Origin: DATLGB01 sp038258425
GTDB taxonomy: Bacteria; Actinomycetota; Thermoleophilia; Solirubrobacterales; Solirubrobacteraceae
Assembly: GCA_038258425.1 (NCBI GenBank)
Contig: JBBSPV010000014.1
Location: forward strand, 1-64,000
DNA length: 64,000 bases
Reading direction: 5' to 3'
The notes under the pieces were generated by a model, which saw only the letters and a program-made list of their open reading frames with translations, did no database searches and was not told the origin of the DNA. The translations under genes were made by a program, and so were the position numbers. Shown here piece by piece: positions 16,143-23,940 of this stretch (position 1 is its first letter; each line of letters opens with the position of its first letter).

Positions 16143-16892
16143 CTACCCGCCGGCCGAGGCCCTCTGGCTCTGCGCTCCGGGAGCCTCCTTGTCCTTGAGC
16201 GACGCGAGGAAGGCGACGAGCTCGGACTTCTTGTCGGCCGGCAGTCCCTTGAACGACGGCATGGGCGCGGTCGGGTTCTCCAGCGTGCGCTTGATCGCCG
16301 CCGGCAACAGCCGGTCGCCGATGTTCGTGAGGTTCGGCCCCGGGCCGCTGTTGCCGTTCTCGCCGATCTTGTGGCACGCGAGGCAGCCGGACTGGGCGAC
16401 GACGAGCTTGCCGGGCTCGTACTTCGCCGCCGTCTTCATGTCGACTTCGTTCGGAGAGCCGGCCGAGGCGCCGAGGTAGGTCAGGTAGCCCATCGCGAAG
16501 ATCGTCAGGATGCCCGCCGTGGTGGCGATCGGCCGGCGCTCGGGGCGGCGCTCCGGGCCCTTGTCGATGAAGGGCAGCGTGAACAGCAGGACCATGGCGA
16601 TCGTCGGCACGCCGATGGTGGCGAGCGGCGTGAGGATCGCGGGCTTGATGACGCGCAGCAACTCGAAGAGGAAGAAGAAGTACCACTCCGGGCGCGGCAC
16701 GTAGGTCGTGGTCGTTGGGTCGGCCTTCGGGCCGAGCTCCGCGCCGAAGACCAGCGCCAGCAGGATGATCGACAGGACGACGATCACCGCCATGATCGAG
16801 TCCTTCGCCACGGCGTAGGGGAAGAACGGCTTGCCCTTGGACTTCAGGACGGAGTATTCGCGGAGGTAGGCCTCCTTCTCGCGCTGGTTCAT
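16143..16892 (-). CDS. qcrC: Cytochrome b C-terminal domain fused to a c-type cytochrome (QcrC)
   Basis: Subunit of the menaquinol:cytochrome c oxidoreductase. The first ~130 residues match the split cytochrome b C-terminal half (subunit IV), including PRPEWYFFFLFELLRVIKP with the quinol-site PEW motif and three membrane helices. After a further helix comes a cytochrome c domain with the haem motif CLACH (about residues 169-173) and the downstream axial Met likely in NPTAPMPSFKGL. This layout is like Bacillus QcrC. It begins 12 bp after qcrB. Confidence 0.93.
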   Translation of the reverse strand: MNQREKEAYLREYSVLKSKGKPFFPYAVAKDSIMAVIVVLSIILLALVFGAELGPKADPTTTTYVPRPEWYFFFLFELLRVIKPAILTPLATIGVPTIAMVLLFTLPFIDKGPERRPERRPIATTAGILTIFAMGYLTYLGASAGSPNEVDMKTAAKYEPGKLVVAQSGCLACHKIGENGNSGPGPNLTNIGDRLLPAAIKRTLENPTAPMPSFKGLPADKKSELVAFLASLKDKEAPGAQSQRASAGG

Positions 16893-16904
16893 GCGAGACC
16901 GTTC

Positions 16905-17705
16905 CTAGACCTTGTCCGTGCGGAGGGCTTCGTCGACGTCGGACCGAATCCACGGGGGAGCCGTGGTCCCGAGCCGGGCGACGAGGTAGAGGTGCGCGCC
17001 CATCATCGCCGCGAGCACCCCGGGCACGAGCAGCATGTGGATCGCATAGAAGCGCGAGAGGGTCGTCGCCCCGAACTCCGCGCCGCCGCGCAGGAAGTCG
17101 GACAGGAACGGCCCGACGAACGGGCCGGTGCCGTTGATGTTGACGCCGACGACCGTCGCCCAGAAGGAGCGCTGGTCGAACGGGAGCAGATAGCCCGTGA
17201 AGGACATCGTCATCGTGAGGATGAGGAGCACGACGCCGATGATCCAGTTGAGCTCGCGCGGGTACTTGTACGCGCCGAAGAAGAACGTGCGCGCCATGTG
17301 CAGGAAGACGAGGACGACCATCACCGTCGAGCCCCAGCGGTGCATGCCGCGGACGAACTCACCGAGGAAGACCTCGTTGGTCACGTGGCGGATGGACTCG
17401 TAGGCCCCGCCCGCCGCGTCCGGCCGGTAGTACATGGCGAGGAACACGCCCGTGACGGCCTGGGACAGGAAGGCGAACAGGCTGGCCGAGCCCAGCGTGT
17501 AGAACCAGTTGGTCCCCTTCGGCACCTTGCGGAACATCGTCCAGCGCATGCCGCCGGACAGCGCGGTGCGCTCGTCGACCCAGTCGGCCGCCGAGATGCC
17601 GGCCTCCTTGAGCTGCTCGAGCGGCTGGGCCGGCGGCGCCTCGCCTGGCCGGTTGGGCGAGGGCTTGAGCGTGTCCGGGACGGGGGGCAGGGGGAGCTTG
17701 GGCAC
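16905..17705 (-). CDS. qcrB: Cytochrome b N-terminal domain (QcrB)
   Basis: Four-helix part of the bc complex that carries the two b haems. The 266-residue protein has an N-terminal Pro-rich cytoplasmic extension of about 60 residues, then NWFYTLGSASLFAFLSQAVTG, the haem-ligand pairs in GMHRWGSTVMVVLVFLHMAR and HMLLVPGVLAAMMGAHLYLV, and FTGYLLPFDQRSFWA, part of the quinol site. It starts at a GTG four bases after the qcrA stop. Confidence 0.95.
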   Translation of the reverse strand: MPKLPLPPVPDTLKPSPNRPGEAPPAQPLEQLKEAGISAADWVDERTALSGGMRWTMFRKVPKGTNWFYTLGSASLFAFLSQAVTGVFLAMYYRPDAAGGAYESIRHVTNEVFLGEFVRGMHRWGSTVMVVLVFLHMARTFFFGAYKYPRELNWIIGVVLLILTMTMSFTGYLLPFDQRSFWATVVGVNINGTGPFVGPFLSDFLRGGAEFGATTLSRFYAIHMLLVPGVLAAMMGAHLYLVARLGTTAPPWIRSDVDEALRTDKV

Positions 17706-17709
17706 TACG

Positions 17710-18387
17710 TCATCCCTGGGGGGTCGAGACGCGGCCGGGGTAGAAGTACTGGCCGACGCCGTCGAGATCCTCGCCCGGGTCCCGGTAGGACGGGAAGCGG
17801 GTGAACTCGCCGTTGACGGAGTAGCGCGGGCCGATCTCCAGCTGGCCGTTGCGCTCGCGGGTGTAGAAGCGGTCCAGCGGCCGCACCGGGGGGCCGCCGG
17901 TGCGCCTGCCGCGGAAGTCGTAGACGCCGCCGTGGCACGGGCAGATGAAGCGCTTGGCCGCGTCCACGTACCGGACGGGGCAGCCCAGGTGCATGCAGCG
18001 GGTGGACAGCGCGATGAAGTTCTCGCCCTTGGGCAGCTGGGAGCGCGGACCGTCGATGGACTCGTTGTACTTGCGTACGTAGGCCGTGGACTTGCCGATC
18101 TCCCCGACGCCCTGGACGAGCGAGATGACCTTCGGGACGTAGGTGTCGTCGGGGAAGTCCGACGCCGGCCCCACCGGGTTCCAGATCGGGTCGGGCCGCT
18201 CGAACAGCGGCGTGCCCGCCGCGAAGGCCAGCACGGGGAGCGTGAAGCCCATGGCGGCCACGGCGCCCGCGCCGTTGACGACGCCGGTCATGAAGCGCCG
18301 GCGCGTGACCGTCTCGCCCTCGAAGGCCCCCGGGATGTTGCGGTCCGCGGTGTACTTCGACTTGGGTGTCTTGCGTCCGGTGGCCAC
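17710..18387 (-). CDS. qcrA: Rieske iron-sulfur protein (QcrA), probable Tat substrate
   Basis: Carries the 2Fe-2S cluster that takes electrons from menaquinol. The protein (225 residues) has TRRRFMTGVVNGAGAVAAMGFTLPVLAFAAG (about 29-58), a twin-arginine signal anchor, and the Rieske motifs CMHLGC (about 131-136) and CPCHGG (about 149-154). Tat export fits the tatA-tatC genes 4 kb away. The GTG at 18387 is preceded by AAAGGA; a TACAGT -10 box at 18430-18425 (minus) lies upstream. Confidence 0.93.
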   Translation of the reverse strand: MATGRKTPKSKYTADRNIPGAFEGETVTRRRFMTGVVNGAGAVAAMGFTLPVLAFAAGTPLFERPDPIWNPVGPASDFPDDTYVPKVISLVQGVGEIGKSTAYVRKYNESIDGPRSQLPKGENFIALSTRCMHLGCPVRYVDAAKRFICPCHGGVYDFRGRRTGGPPVRPLDRFYTRERNGQLEIGPRYSVNGEFTRFPSYRDPGEDLDGVGQYFYPGRVSTPQG

Positions 18388-18424
18388 TGAGCTTGAAGGG
18401 TCCTTTAGGGGTGGTACGGCCAGA

Positions 18425-18430
18425 ACTGTA
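18425..18430 (-). promoter_or_regulatory. -10 box for the qcr operon (TACAGT)
   Basis: TACAGT on the minus strand, about 37 nt before the qcrA GTG, in the 47-bp spacer after the preceding gene. Confidence 0.4.
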
Positions 18431-18434
18431 CCGC

Positions 18435-19046
18435 TCACCCGCGGTCCGAGGGCGCCTGAGCCGACCGTGCGTGCGCCCGGTCGCCGTCCGTGGCGCGCTC
18501 GGGTCCGGGACCGCCGCAAGCGGCGATGGCGGCCGCGCCGGCGACCCAGGCCCGGGCGGCGCGCTCGGGCCGCTCCTCGGCCTGCGCGCGGGCGCCTTCG
18601 GCGATGACCCCGGCGAGCGCCGCGACGGACGCGAGGTCGCCGAGCCGGGCCAGCCGGTCGAGCCCGAAGGCGTACAGGTGGTCCCCGGCGAGCAGCGCCA
18701 GGTCGGGGTCGGCCCCGTCGAGCAGGCGGCCGGTGCCGGCGTGGAGCCGGTGGCCCTCGTGGACGGCCTCGACGACCAGCGCGTAGCCGTCGGCCGGATC
18801 GGCCGTGCGGGCCCCCGCGGCCGCGGAGGCGCCGACCGCGTCGTCGGCGCCCACGGGCGGGTCGACCGTCGCGCCGGCGAGGAGCCCGTTCCCGGCCCGG
18901 AGCTCGGCGGCGAGCTGCCTGAGGACGGGAGACCGGGCTTCGCGGTCTGGCCCGGTTTCGCCCTCCGGTCGTCGCAAGCTCCTCCCTCCCGGCGACGTCA
19001 CCTGCTCCTCCGGTCGTCGCGAGCTCCTCCCTCCCGGCGACGTCAC
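18435..19046 (-). CDS. Helical protein of unknown function whose N-terminus is made from the repeat element
   Basis: The 203-residue protein starts at a GTG overlapping the hemL TGA (GTGA). Residues 1-38 are two translated repeat copies (VTSPGGRSSRRPEEQ and VTSPGGRSLRRPEGE). The remainder is helical and Ala-rich, with LLAGDHLYAFGLDRLARLGD followed by VAALAGVIAEGARAQAEE. That GD-x-L-Y-A pattern recalls the non-catalytic half of polyprenyl diphosphate synthases, but no aspartate-rich motif is present. It lies between haem and bc-complex genes; a partner for quinone synthesis is a guess. Confidence 0.65.
   Translation of the reverse strand: MTSPGGRSSRRPEEQVTSPGGRSLRRPEGETGPDREARSPVLRQLAAELRAGNGLLAGATVDPPVGADDAVGASAAAGARTADPADGYALVVEAVHEGHRLHAGTGRLLDGADPDLALLAGDHLYAFGLDRLARLGDLASVAALAGVIAEGARAQAEERPERAARAWVAGAAAIAACGGPGPERATDGDRAHARSAQAPSDRG
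18933..19046 (-). repeat. Stop-anchored repeat element, copies 2a and 2b
   Basis: Two tandem copies begin GTGACGTCGCCGGGAGGGAG at 19046 and 19001 on the minus strand and are about 90% identical over 41 nt (GAGCTCGCG versus GAGCTTGCG). The first GTGA holds the hemL stop codon. The second copy continues into the EAR-S-P tail seen in copies 4 and 5. Confidence 0.9.
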
Positions 19047-20419
19047 CGGATCTCCGCGAACGCCGCCGCGGCCGCCTCGAGGGTGCGGGTCACGTGGTCG
19101 GGGGTGTGGGCCAGCGACGGGAACCAGGCCTCGAACTGCGAGGGCGGCGGGTAGACGCCGCGAGCCAGCAGCGCGCGGCACCAGGCCGCGTGGGCGTCGA
19201 GATCGCAGGCCGCGGCGCTCGCGTAGTCCGTCACCGGCGTCTCGGAGAAGAAGACGGTCAGCAGGCCCGTGACGTTGACGACCTGGACCGGGCGGTCGCC
19301 CGCCGCCTCCCGGAGGCCGTCCGCGAGCGCGGTGGTCGTGGCCGCGAGCCGGTCGTAGGCGTCGTGGTCGAGCATCGCGAGAGACTGGAGCGCCGCCGCG
19401 ACCGCGAGCGGGTTGCCCGACAGCGTGCCGGCCTGGTACACCGGCCCCGCGGGGGCGATCCGCTCCATGAGCTCCACGGAGCCGCCGTAGGCCGCGGCGG
19501 GCAGGCCGCCGCCCACAACCTTGCCCATGACCGTGAGGTCCGGCGAGACGCCCGAGAGCTCCTGGGCGCCCCCCGGAGCGACCCGGAAGCCGGTGATGAC
19601 CTCGTCGAAGACGAGCAGCGCTCCCGTGGCGGTCGCGCGCTCGCGAAGATGCTCGAGGAACCCGCACCGGGGCGGGACGAGCCCCATGTTCGCCGGCCAC
19701 GGCTCGACGAGGATGGCGGCGAAGTCGTGCTCGGCGACGGCGGCCTCGACGCCGGCGAAGTCGTTCCAGCCGACGATCACGGTGTTGGCGGTCGCCGCCA
19801 GCGGGACCCCGGGCGAGGACGGGATGGCCGCCGTCGCCAGCCCGGAGCCGGCCTCGACCAGCAGGCCGTCGACGTGCCCGTGGTAGGCCCCGGCGAACTT
19901 CAGGAGCTTCTCGCGCCCCGTGGCGGCGCGCGCGAGCCGGATGGCGCTCATGGCCGCCTCTGTGCCCGACGAGGTCATGCGGCTCATGCTCACGGCCGGC
20001 ATGCGCGTGGCGATCTCCTCCGCCAACAGCACCTCGCCCTCCGTGGGCGCGCCGAACGTCGTGCCGCGCGCGGCGGCCTCCGCGACGGCCTCCACGATCG
20101 CCGGGTGGGCGTGCCCGTGGATCAGCGGGCCCCAGGAGCAGACGTAGTCGACGAAGCGGTTGCCGTCGACGTCGATCAGCTCGGCGCCCTGGGCGCGGGA
20201 GACGAAGAGCGGGTCGCGTCCGATCGCGCGCATGGCGCGCACGGGCGAGTTGACACCGCCGGGCAGCACGCCGACCGCGCGGGAGAACAGCGCCGCCGAG
20301 CGCGCGTCCGTCAGCGAGGAGGTCGAGGCGAGGACATCGCTCGGGGGTCCACCTCCGGCAGCGCGGCCGGTCGTCAAGGGCCCCAGGAGGTCCAAGCTGC
20401 CGCCGCCACCCTCAGACAC
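19043..20419 (-). CDS. hemL: Glutamate-1-semialdehyde 2,1-aminomutase
   Basis: Converts glutamate-1-semialdehyde to 5-aminolevulinate with PLP. The protein has FSRAVGVLPGGVNSPVRAM (about 45-63), the PLP-site block FDEVITGFRVAPGG, and the Schiff-base lysine in MGKVVGGGLPAAAYGG (near residue 300), plus MTSSGTEAAMSAIRLAR. The GTG at 20419 gives a 36-residue extension before the core, but there is no other ATG or GTG upstream of the conserved start; a TTG could shorten it. It overlaps the siroheme decarboxylase stop by 8 bp. Confidence 0.95.
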   Translation of the reverse strand: MSEGGGGSLDLLGPLTTGRAAGGGPPSDVLASTSSLTDARSAALFSRAVGVLPGGVNSPVRAMRAIGRDPLFVSRAQGAELIDVDGNRFVDYVCSWGPLIHGHAHPAIVEAVAEAAARGTTFGAPTEGEVLLAEEIATRMPAVSMSRMTSSGTEAAMSAIRLARAATGREKLLKFAGAYHGHVDGLLVEAGSGLATAAIPSSPGVPLAATANTVIVGWNDFAGVEAAVAEHDFAAILVEPWPANMGLVPPRCGFLEHLRERATATGALLVFDEVITGFRVAPGGAQELSGVSPDLTVMGKVVGGGLPAAAYGGSVELMERIAPAGPVYQAGTLSGNPLAVAAALQSLAMLDHDAYDRLAATTTALADGLREAAGDRPVQVVNVTGLLTVFFSETPVTDYASAAACDLDAHAAWCRALLARGVYPPPSQFEAWFPSLAHTPDHVTRTLEAAAAAFAEIR

Positions 20420-21587
20420 CGGCGTGCTCGCGCTCCCAGGCGCGGAACTCGCCCGTGAAATAGCGCATGCGGATCTTCTTGTACTCCGTCGAGGAATACA
20501 GCGTCGCACGCCCGGTGACCCCGGTCTTGGCGGCGATCGCGTCCAGCACGGCGTCGCACTCCTCCTTGGAGCGCCCGTGGGCCATGGTGAACAGCGCGTA
20601 GGGCCAGTCGGGGTAGGTCGGGCGCTCGTAGCAGTGCGAGATGCCGCGCGTGGCGGCCATCTCCCGGCCGATCTCGAGCACCCGGTCCGCCGGCACCTCC
20701 CAGACGCCCATGCCGTTGGCGGAGAAGCCGGCGCGGCGGTGGTAGAGGATGGCCGCGACGCGGCGCAGTCCATGGCGCTCGCGGAGCGAGTCCAGGCGGC
20801 GGAAGACCTCGTCCTGGTCGGTCCCCAGCCGCTCGGCGGCGGGGGCGTAGGGCTCCGCGCAGACCGGCATCGGGCCCTGCGTCGCCTTGATCACCTCCAC
20901 GTCGGACTCCGTGACCTCGATCGGGTCGAGCTCGAGCGGCTCGGCGGCCTCGACGGCCTGGGCGAGGGCATCGGTGCCCTGCACCATCTCGAGGTCCATG
21001 CGGATCTTGAAGAGCTTGAGCGTCGGCAGCTGGCGGATCGACTCCGCCCCCGTGGCCTCCTGCAGGACGTCGAGCGTGCCCTGCATGCCCAGCGGCGAGT
21101 CGGGCTCGACGGCGAGCGTGAACCACAGGTTGAAGTCGTGGTTGCGCAGGTAGTTGTGGGTCACGCCGGGGTGGGCGTTGATGACCTGCGCCGCCCGGTG
21201 CGGGTACTCGCCGTCGACCTTGGCGGCGACGAGCATCGACTCGTAGCCGAGCGCACGGGTATCGAAGATCGGGGTGATCTCGCGGATGATGCGCCCGTCG
21301 AGCAGCCGCTGGGCGCGCTCGAGCACGTCGGCCTCGGTCAGCCCGGCCAGCTCGGCGACGTGGGCGAACGGGCGCCGGGCGACCGGGAAGTGACCTTGCA
21401 GGAGGTTGAGCAGCTTGCGGTCGTCGTCGTCGAGCGGGATGGCCGAGCCGCCCTTGCGGGATCGGAGCTTGGGCACGGCGCCCTTGGTCTCGCCCTTCGT
21501 CGGTCTCGCCTTCGGCTCGCCACCGGCATCCGGCTTCGCTGGGCCTCTGCTCAAGTTCTGACCTCCGGTCGACGTCACGTCAGCCAT
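20412..21587 (-). CDS. Fused AhbA-AhbB-type siroheme decarboxylase (AsnC/Lrp fold)
   Basis: Likely removes two carboxyl groups from sirohaem to give 12,18-didecarboxysirohaem on the alternative haem route. The 391-residue protein contains two AsnC-like halves, each with an N-terminal winged helix (DRKLLNLLQGHFPVARRPF; SDVEVIKATQGPMPVCAEP) and a decarboxylase block (GVTHNYLRNHDFNLWFTL around 165 and ISHCYERPTYPDWPYALF around 325). These blocks distinguish NirD/L-AhbA/B proteins from ordinary Lrp regulators. The first ~45 residues (VTSTGGQNLSRG and onward) are low complexity and match the repeat element. It lies between hemB and hemL. Confidence 0.85.
   Translation of the reverse strand: MADVTSTGGQNLSRGPAKPDAGGEPKARPTKGETKGAVPKLRSRKGGSAIPLDDDDRKLLNLLQGHFPVARRPFAHVAELAGLTEADVLERAQRLLDGRIIREITPIFDTRALGYESMLVAAKVDGEYPHRAAQVINAHPGVTHNYLRNHDFNLWFTLAVEPDSPLGMQGTLDVLQEATGAESIRQLPTLKLFKIRMDLEMVQGTDALAQAVEAAEPLELDPIEVTESDVEVIKATQGPMPVCAEPYAPAAERLGTDQDEVFRRLDSLRERHGLRRVAAILYHRRAGFSANGMGVWEVPADRVLEIGREMAATRGISHCYERPTYPDWPYALFTMAHGRSKEECDAVLDAIAAKTGVTGRATLYSSTEYKKIRMRYFTGEFRAWEREHAGV
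21501..21578 (-). repeat. Stop-anchored repeat element, copy 3, inside the siroheme decarboxylase N-terminus
   Basis: From 21578 the minus strand reads GTGACGTCGACCGGAGG; the TGA is the hemB stop. The frame encodes VTSTGGQNLSRGPAKPD, aligned with VTSPGGRSLRRPEGE of copy 2. The decarboxylase ATG lies nine bases upstream in the same frame. Confidence 0.6.
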
Positions 21588-22549
21588 CGACAGACATCCT
21601 TCGCGTGGTAGGTGATGAGGATGTCGGCGCCGGCGCGGCGCAGGCCCGTGAGCGCCTCGAGCACGGCGGCGCGCTCGTCGAGCAGTCCCTGGCCGGCCGC
21701 GGCCTTGAGCATCGCGTATTCCCCACTCACGTTGTACGCGGCCACGGGCAAGCGGGTCGACTGCTTGACGCGCCAGATCACGTCGAGGTACGGCAGGGCG
21801 GGCTTGACCATGACGATGTCGGCGCCCTCCTCGACGTCGAGGAGCATCTCGCGGATCGCCTCGTCGCCGTTGGCCGGGTCCATCTGGTAGCCGCGCCGGT
21901 CGCCGTCGCTCGGCGTGGAGTCGGCCGCCTCGCGGAACGGCCCGTAGAAGGCGGAGGCGAACTTGGCCGAGTAGGCCATGATCGGGGTGTCGGCGAGGTC
22001 GTGGTCGTCCAGCGCGGCCCGCAGGTGCCCGACCCGGCCGTCCATCATGTCGCTCGGGGCGATGATGTCGGCCCCGGCCTGGGCCTGGGAGACGGCCGTC
22101 CGGCCCAACAGCTCGAGGGTCTCGTCGTTGACCACGGTGCCCTCGCGCAGGACGCCGCAGTGGCCGTGGCTCGTGTACTCGCACAGGCACAGGTCGGTGA
22201 TCACGAGCAGGTCCGGGTGGGCTGCCTTGATCGCCCGGGTCGCGAGCTGGACGATGCCCTCGTCGTCCCACGCGCCCGAGCCCTCCTCGTCCTTGCTCGC
22301 CGGCAGGCCGAAGAGCAGCACGCCGGGGATGCCGAGCGCCGCGCACTCGCCGGCCTCGGCGACGGCGCCGTCGACGCTCAGGTGGTCCACGCCCGGCATG
22401 GCCTCGATCGGCCTCCGCGGCCGCGTCGCGCCGGCCTGGACGAACATCGGCGAGATCAGGTGCCGCGGCAGCAGCGACGTCTCGCGCACGAGGTCGCGCA
22501 GGACGCCCGTCCGGCGCAGACGGCGCATCCGGGTGGCGGGGAAGCTCAC
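21575..22549 (-). CDS. hemB: Porphobilinogen synthase (5-aminolevulinate dehydratase)
   Basis: Condenses two 5-aminolevulinates to porphobilinogen. The 324-residue protein has the zinc-type cysteine motif DLCLCEYTSHGHCG (about 117-130), MMDGRVGHLRAAL, the lysine sites MAYSAKFASAFYGPFR (about 195) and MVKPALPYLD (about 249), and ends in ILITYHAKDVCRWL. The GTG at 22549 follows a TAGTGT -10 box by 8 nt and gives standard length. Confidence 0.97.
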   Translation of the reverse strand: MSFPATRMRRLRRTGVLRDLVRETSLLPRHLISPMFVQAGATRPRRPIEAMPGVDHLSVDGAVAEAGECAALGIPGVLLFGLPASKDEEGSGAWDDEGIVQLATRAIKAAHPDLLVITDLCLCEYTSHGHCGVLREGTVVNDETLELLGRTAVSQAQAGADIIAPSDMMDGRVGHLRAALDDHDLADTPIMAYSAKFASAFYGPFREAADSTPSDGDRRGYQMDPANGDEAIREMLLDVEEGADIVMVKPALPYLDVIWRVKQSTRLPVAAYNVSGEYAMLKAAAGQGLLDERAAVLEALTGLRRAGADILITYHAKDVCRWLT

Positions 22550-22557
22550 GCCCGCAG

Positions 22558-22563
22558 ACACTA
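22558..22563 (-). promoter_or_regulatory. -10 box for the hemB operon (TAGTGT)
   Basis: TAGTGT on the minus strand, 8 nt before the GTG of hemB; leaderless start inferred. Confidence 0.5.
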
Positions 22564-22584
22564 GGGGTGGCGGGGGGTCGTGGG

Positions 22585-23940
22585 TCAGTCGAAGCGCCGC
22601 AGGGCGAGCCGCGCGATCAGTGTGAAGGCGACGGTCAACACGGCGAGGTGCACGAGCGGCACGGCGAGGCCCGGGTCGGCGTCGTTGAGCGCCGCGTTGA
22701 GCGCCTGCAGCGCGGGCTTGAACGGGAACAGCGCCGAGACGACCTCGATCACCCGGTACAGCGCGGCCGACACCGATCCGGACGGCACGAGGGAGAGGAA
22801 GGCGATGGGCAGGGACAGCATGAGCGCCAGCAGGGAGGCTGCCCGGACCTCGCGCGCGAGGCCGCCGATCGCGACCCCCATGGCCGCGAAGCCCAGCGAG
22901 CCGAGCGCGAGGGCGGCCAGCCAGAGCGGCGCCCGGCTCCAGTCCAGGCCCACGAAGAGGCCGAGGCCGGCGAGCATGAGCAGCGTCACGGCGCACGCGC
23001 ACGACGCGGCGAGCCCGACCTTCTCCACGAGCAGCTGGCCGCGCGTGACCAGGCCCCGCACGAGCCGGCCGAACGCGTGCTCCTCTCGTTCCAGGGCGAG
23101 CATGCCGGCCGCGAGCAGCAGGGTCACGAACATGAGCGAGATGGTCACCGCGACGGCGACCGCGTAGGCGTCCAGCGGCGTCCGCTTGCCCGCGACGATC
23201 GTCTGCTTCACGCGCACGGGCGAGCCGATGGAGGCCAGGATGGGCTTGGAGACGTCGAGGTTGTCCGACGCGAGCCGGGCGAAGCGCGACACCTGCGCCA
23301 GCGCCGCGCGCTGCGGCGAGTCCGCCGGCAGCCCCGCCGCGACGCCGTCGATGACCGCCTGCGAGCGGCGCAGCCCGAGCACGTCGATCGTCTGGCCGAG
23401 CAGCGAGAAGGTGCCACCGGAGACGACGATGCCGATGTACTTGGCCGCGATCGTCGTGAGCTTCGCCGAGAGCAGCGTGTTCGCCTCGCTCAGGCGCGAC
23501 TCGATCGTCGCCTCGACGTAGCGGCGCTTGACCGGGTCCTCGGCGTTGTAGAGGACCTCGACCCGCGGCGGCGGGCCGCCCGAGAGATTGATCGTGTTCT
23601 GCAGGCGCTCCGTCGCGTCGCGCGGCAGGATCAGCGCGCCGAGCGCGTCGCCGGAGCGAACGAGGTCGACCGCCTCGGCCCGCGTCTTGACCCGGATCGG
23701 GTCGATCGACTCGAAGAGCTTGTCGGCGTAGGACGCGGCGTCGAGCTTCTCGCCGCCGAGCTCGAACGTCGTCGCGTCCTTGGGCACGAGGTTGACGAAC
23801 GCCACGCGCGGCTTGGCGGGCCCGGCCGAGAGCGCCAGGCCGATGAGGACGGCGAGGACGATCGGATAGAGGACGAGCAGGGACACGAGCAGGGGCGATC
23901 GGCGCAGGATCTGGAGGTCCTTGAGCAGCAGCCAGCGCAT
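22585..23940 (-). CDS. ABC-2 type transporter permease
   Basis: Membrane half of an ABC exporter. The 451-residue protein has TM1 after LLLKDLQILRRSPLL (SLLVLYPIVLAVLIGLALSAG), a large external domain of about 200 residues (VAFVNLVPKDATTFELGGE onward), then a block of five helices (AYAVAVAVTISLMFVTLLLAAGM to the end). This layout matches YhgE/ABC-2 exporters with periplasmic domain between TM1 and TM2. It overlaps the ATPase gene by TGATG. Substrate unknown; Na+ export or drug/lipid export are common for the type. Confidence 0.88.
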   Translation of the reverse strand: MRWLLLKDLQILRRSPLLVSLLVLYPIVLAVLIGLALSAGPAKPRVAFVNLVPKDATTFELGGEKLDAASYADKLFESIDPIRVKTRAEAVDLVRSGDALGALILPRDATERLQNTINLSGGPPPRVEVLYNAEDPVKRRYVEATIESRLSEANTLLSAKLTTIAAKYIGIVVSGGTFSLLGQTIDVLGLRRSQAVIDGVAAGLPADSPQRAALAQVSRFARLASDNLDVSKPILASIGSPVRVKQTIVAGKRTPLDAYAVAVAVTISLMFVTLLLAAGMLALEREEHAFGRLVRGLVTRGQLLVEKVGLAASCACAVTLLMLAGLGLFVGLDWSRAPLWLAALALGSLGFAAMGVAIGGLAREVRAASLLALMLSLPIAFLSLVPSGSVSAALYRVIEVVSALFPFKPALQALNAALNDADPGLAVPLVHLAVLTVAFTLIARLALRRFD

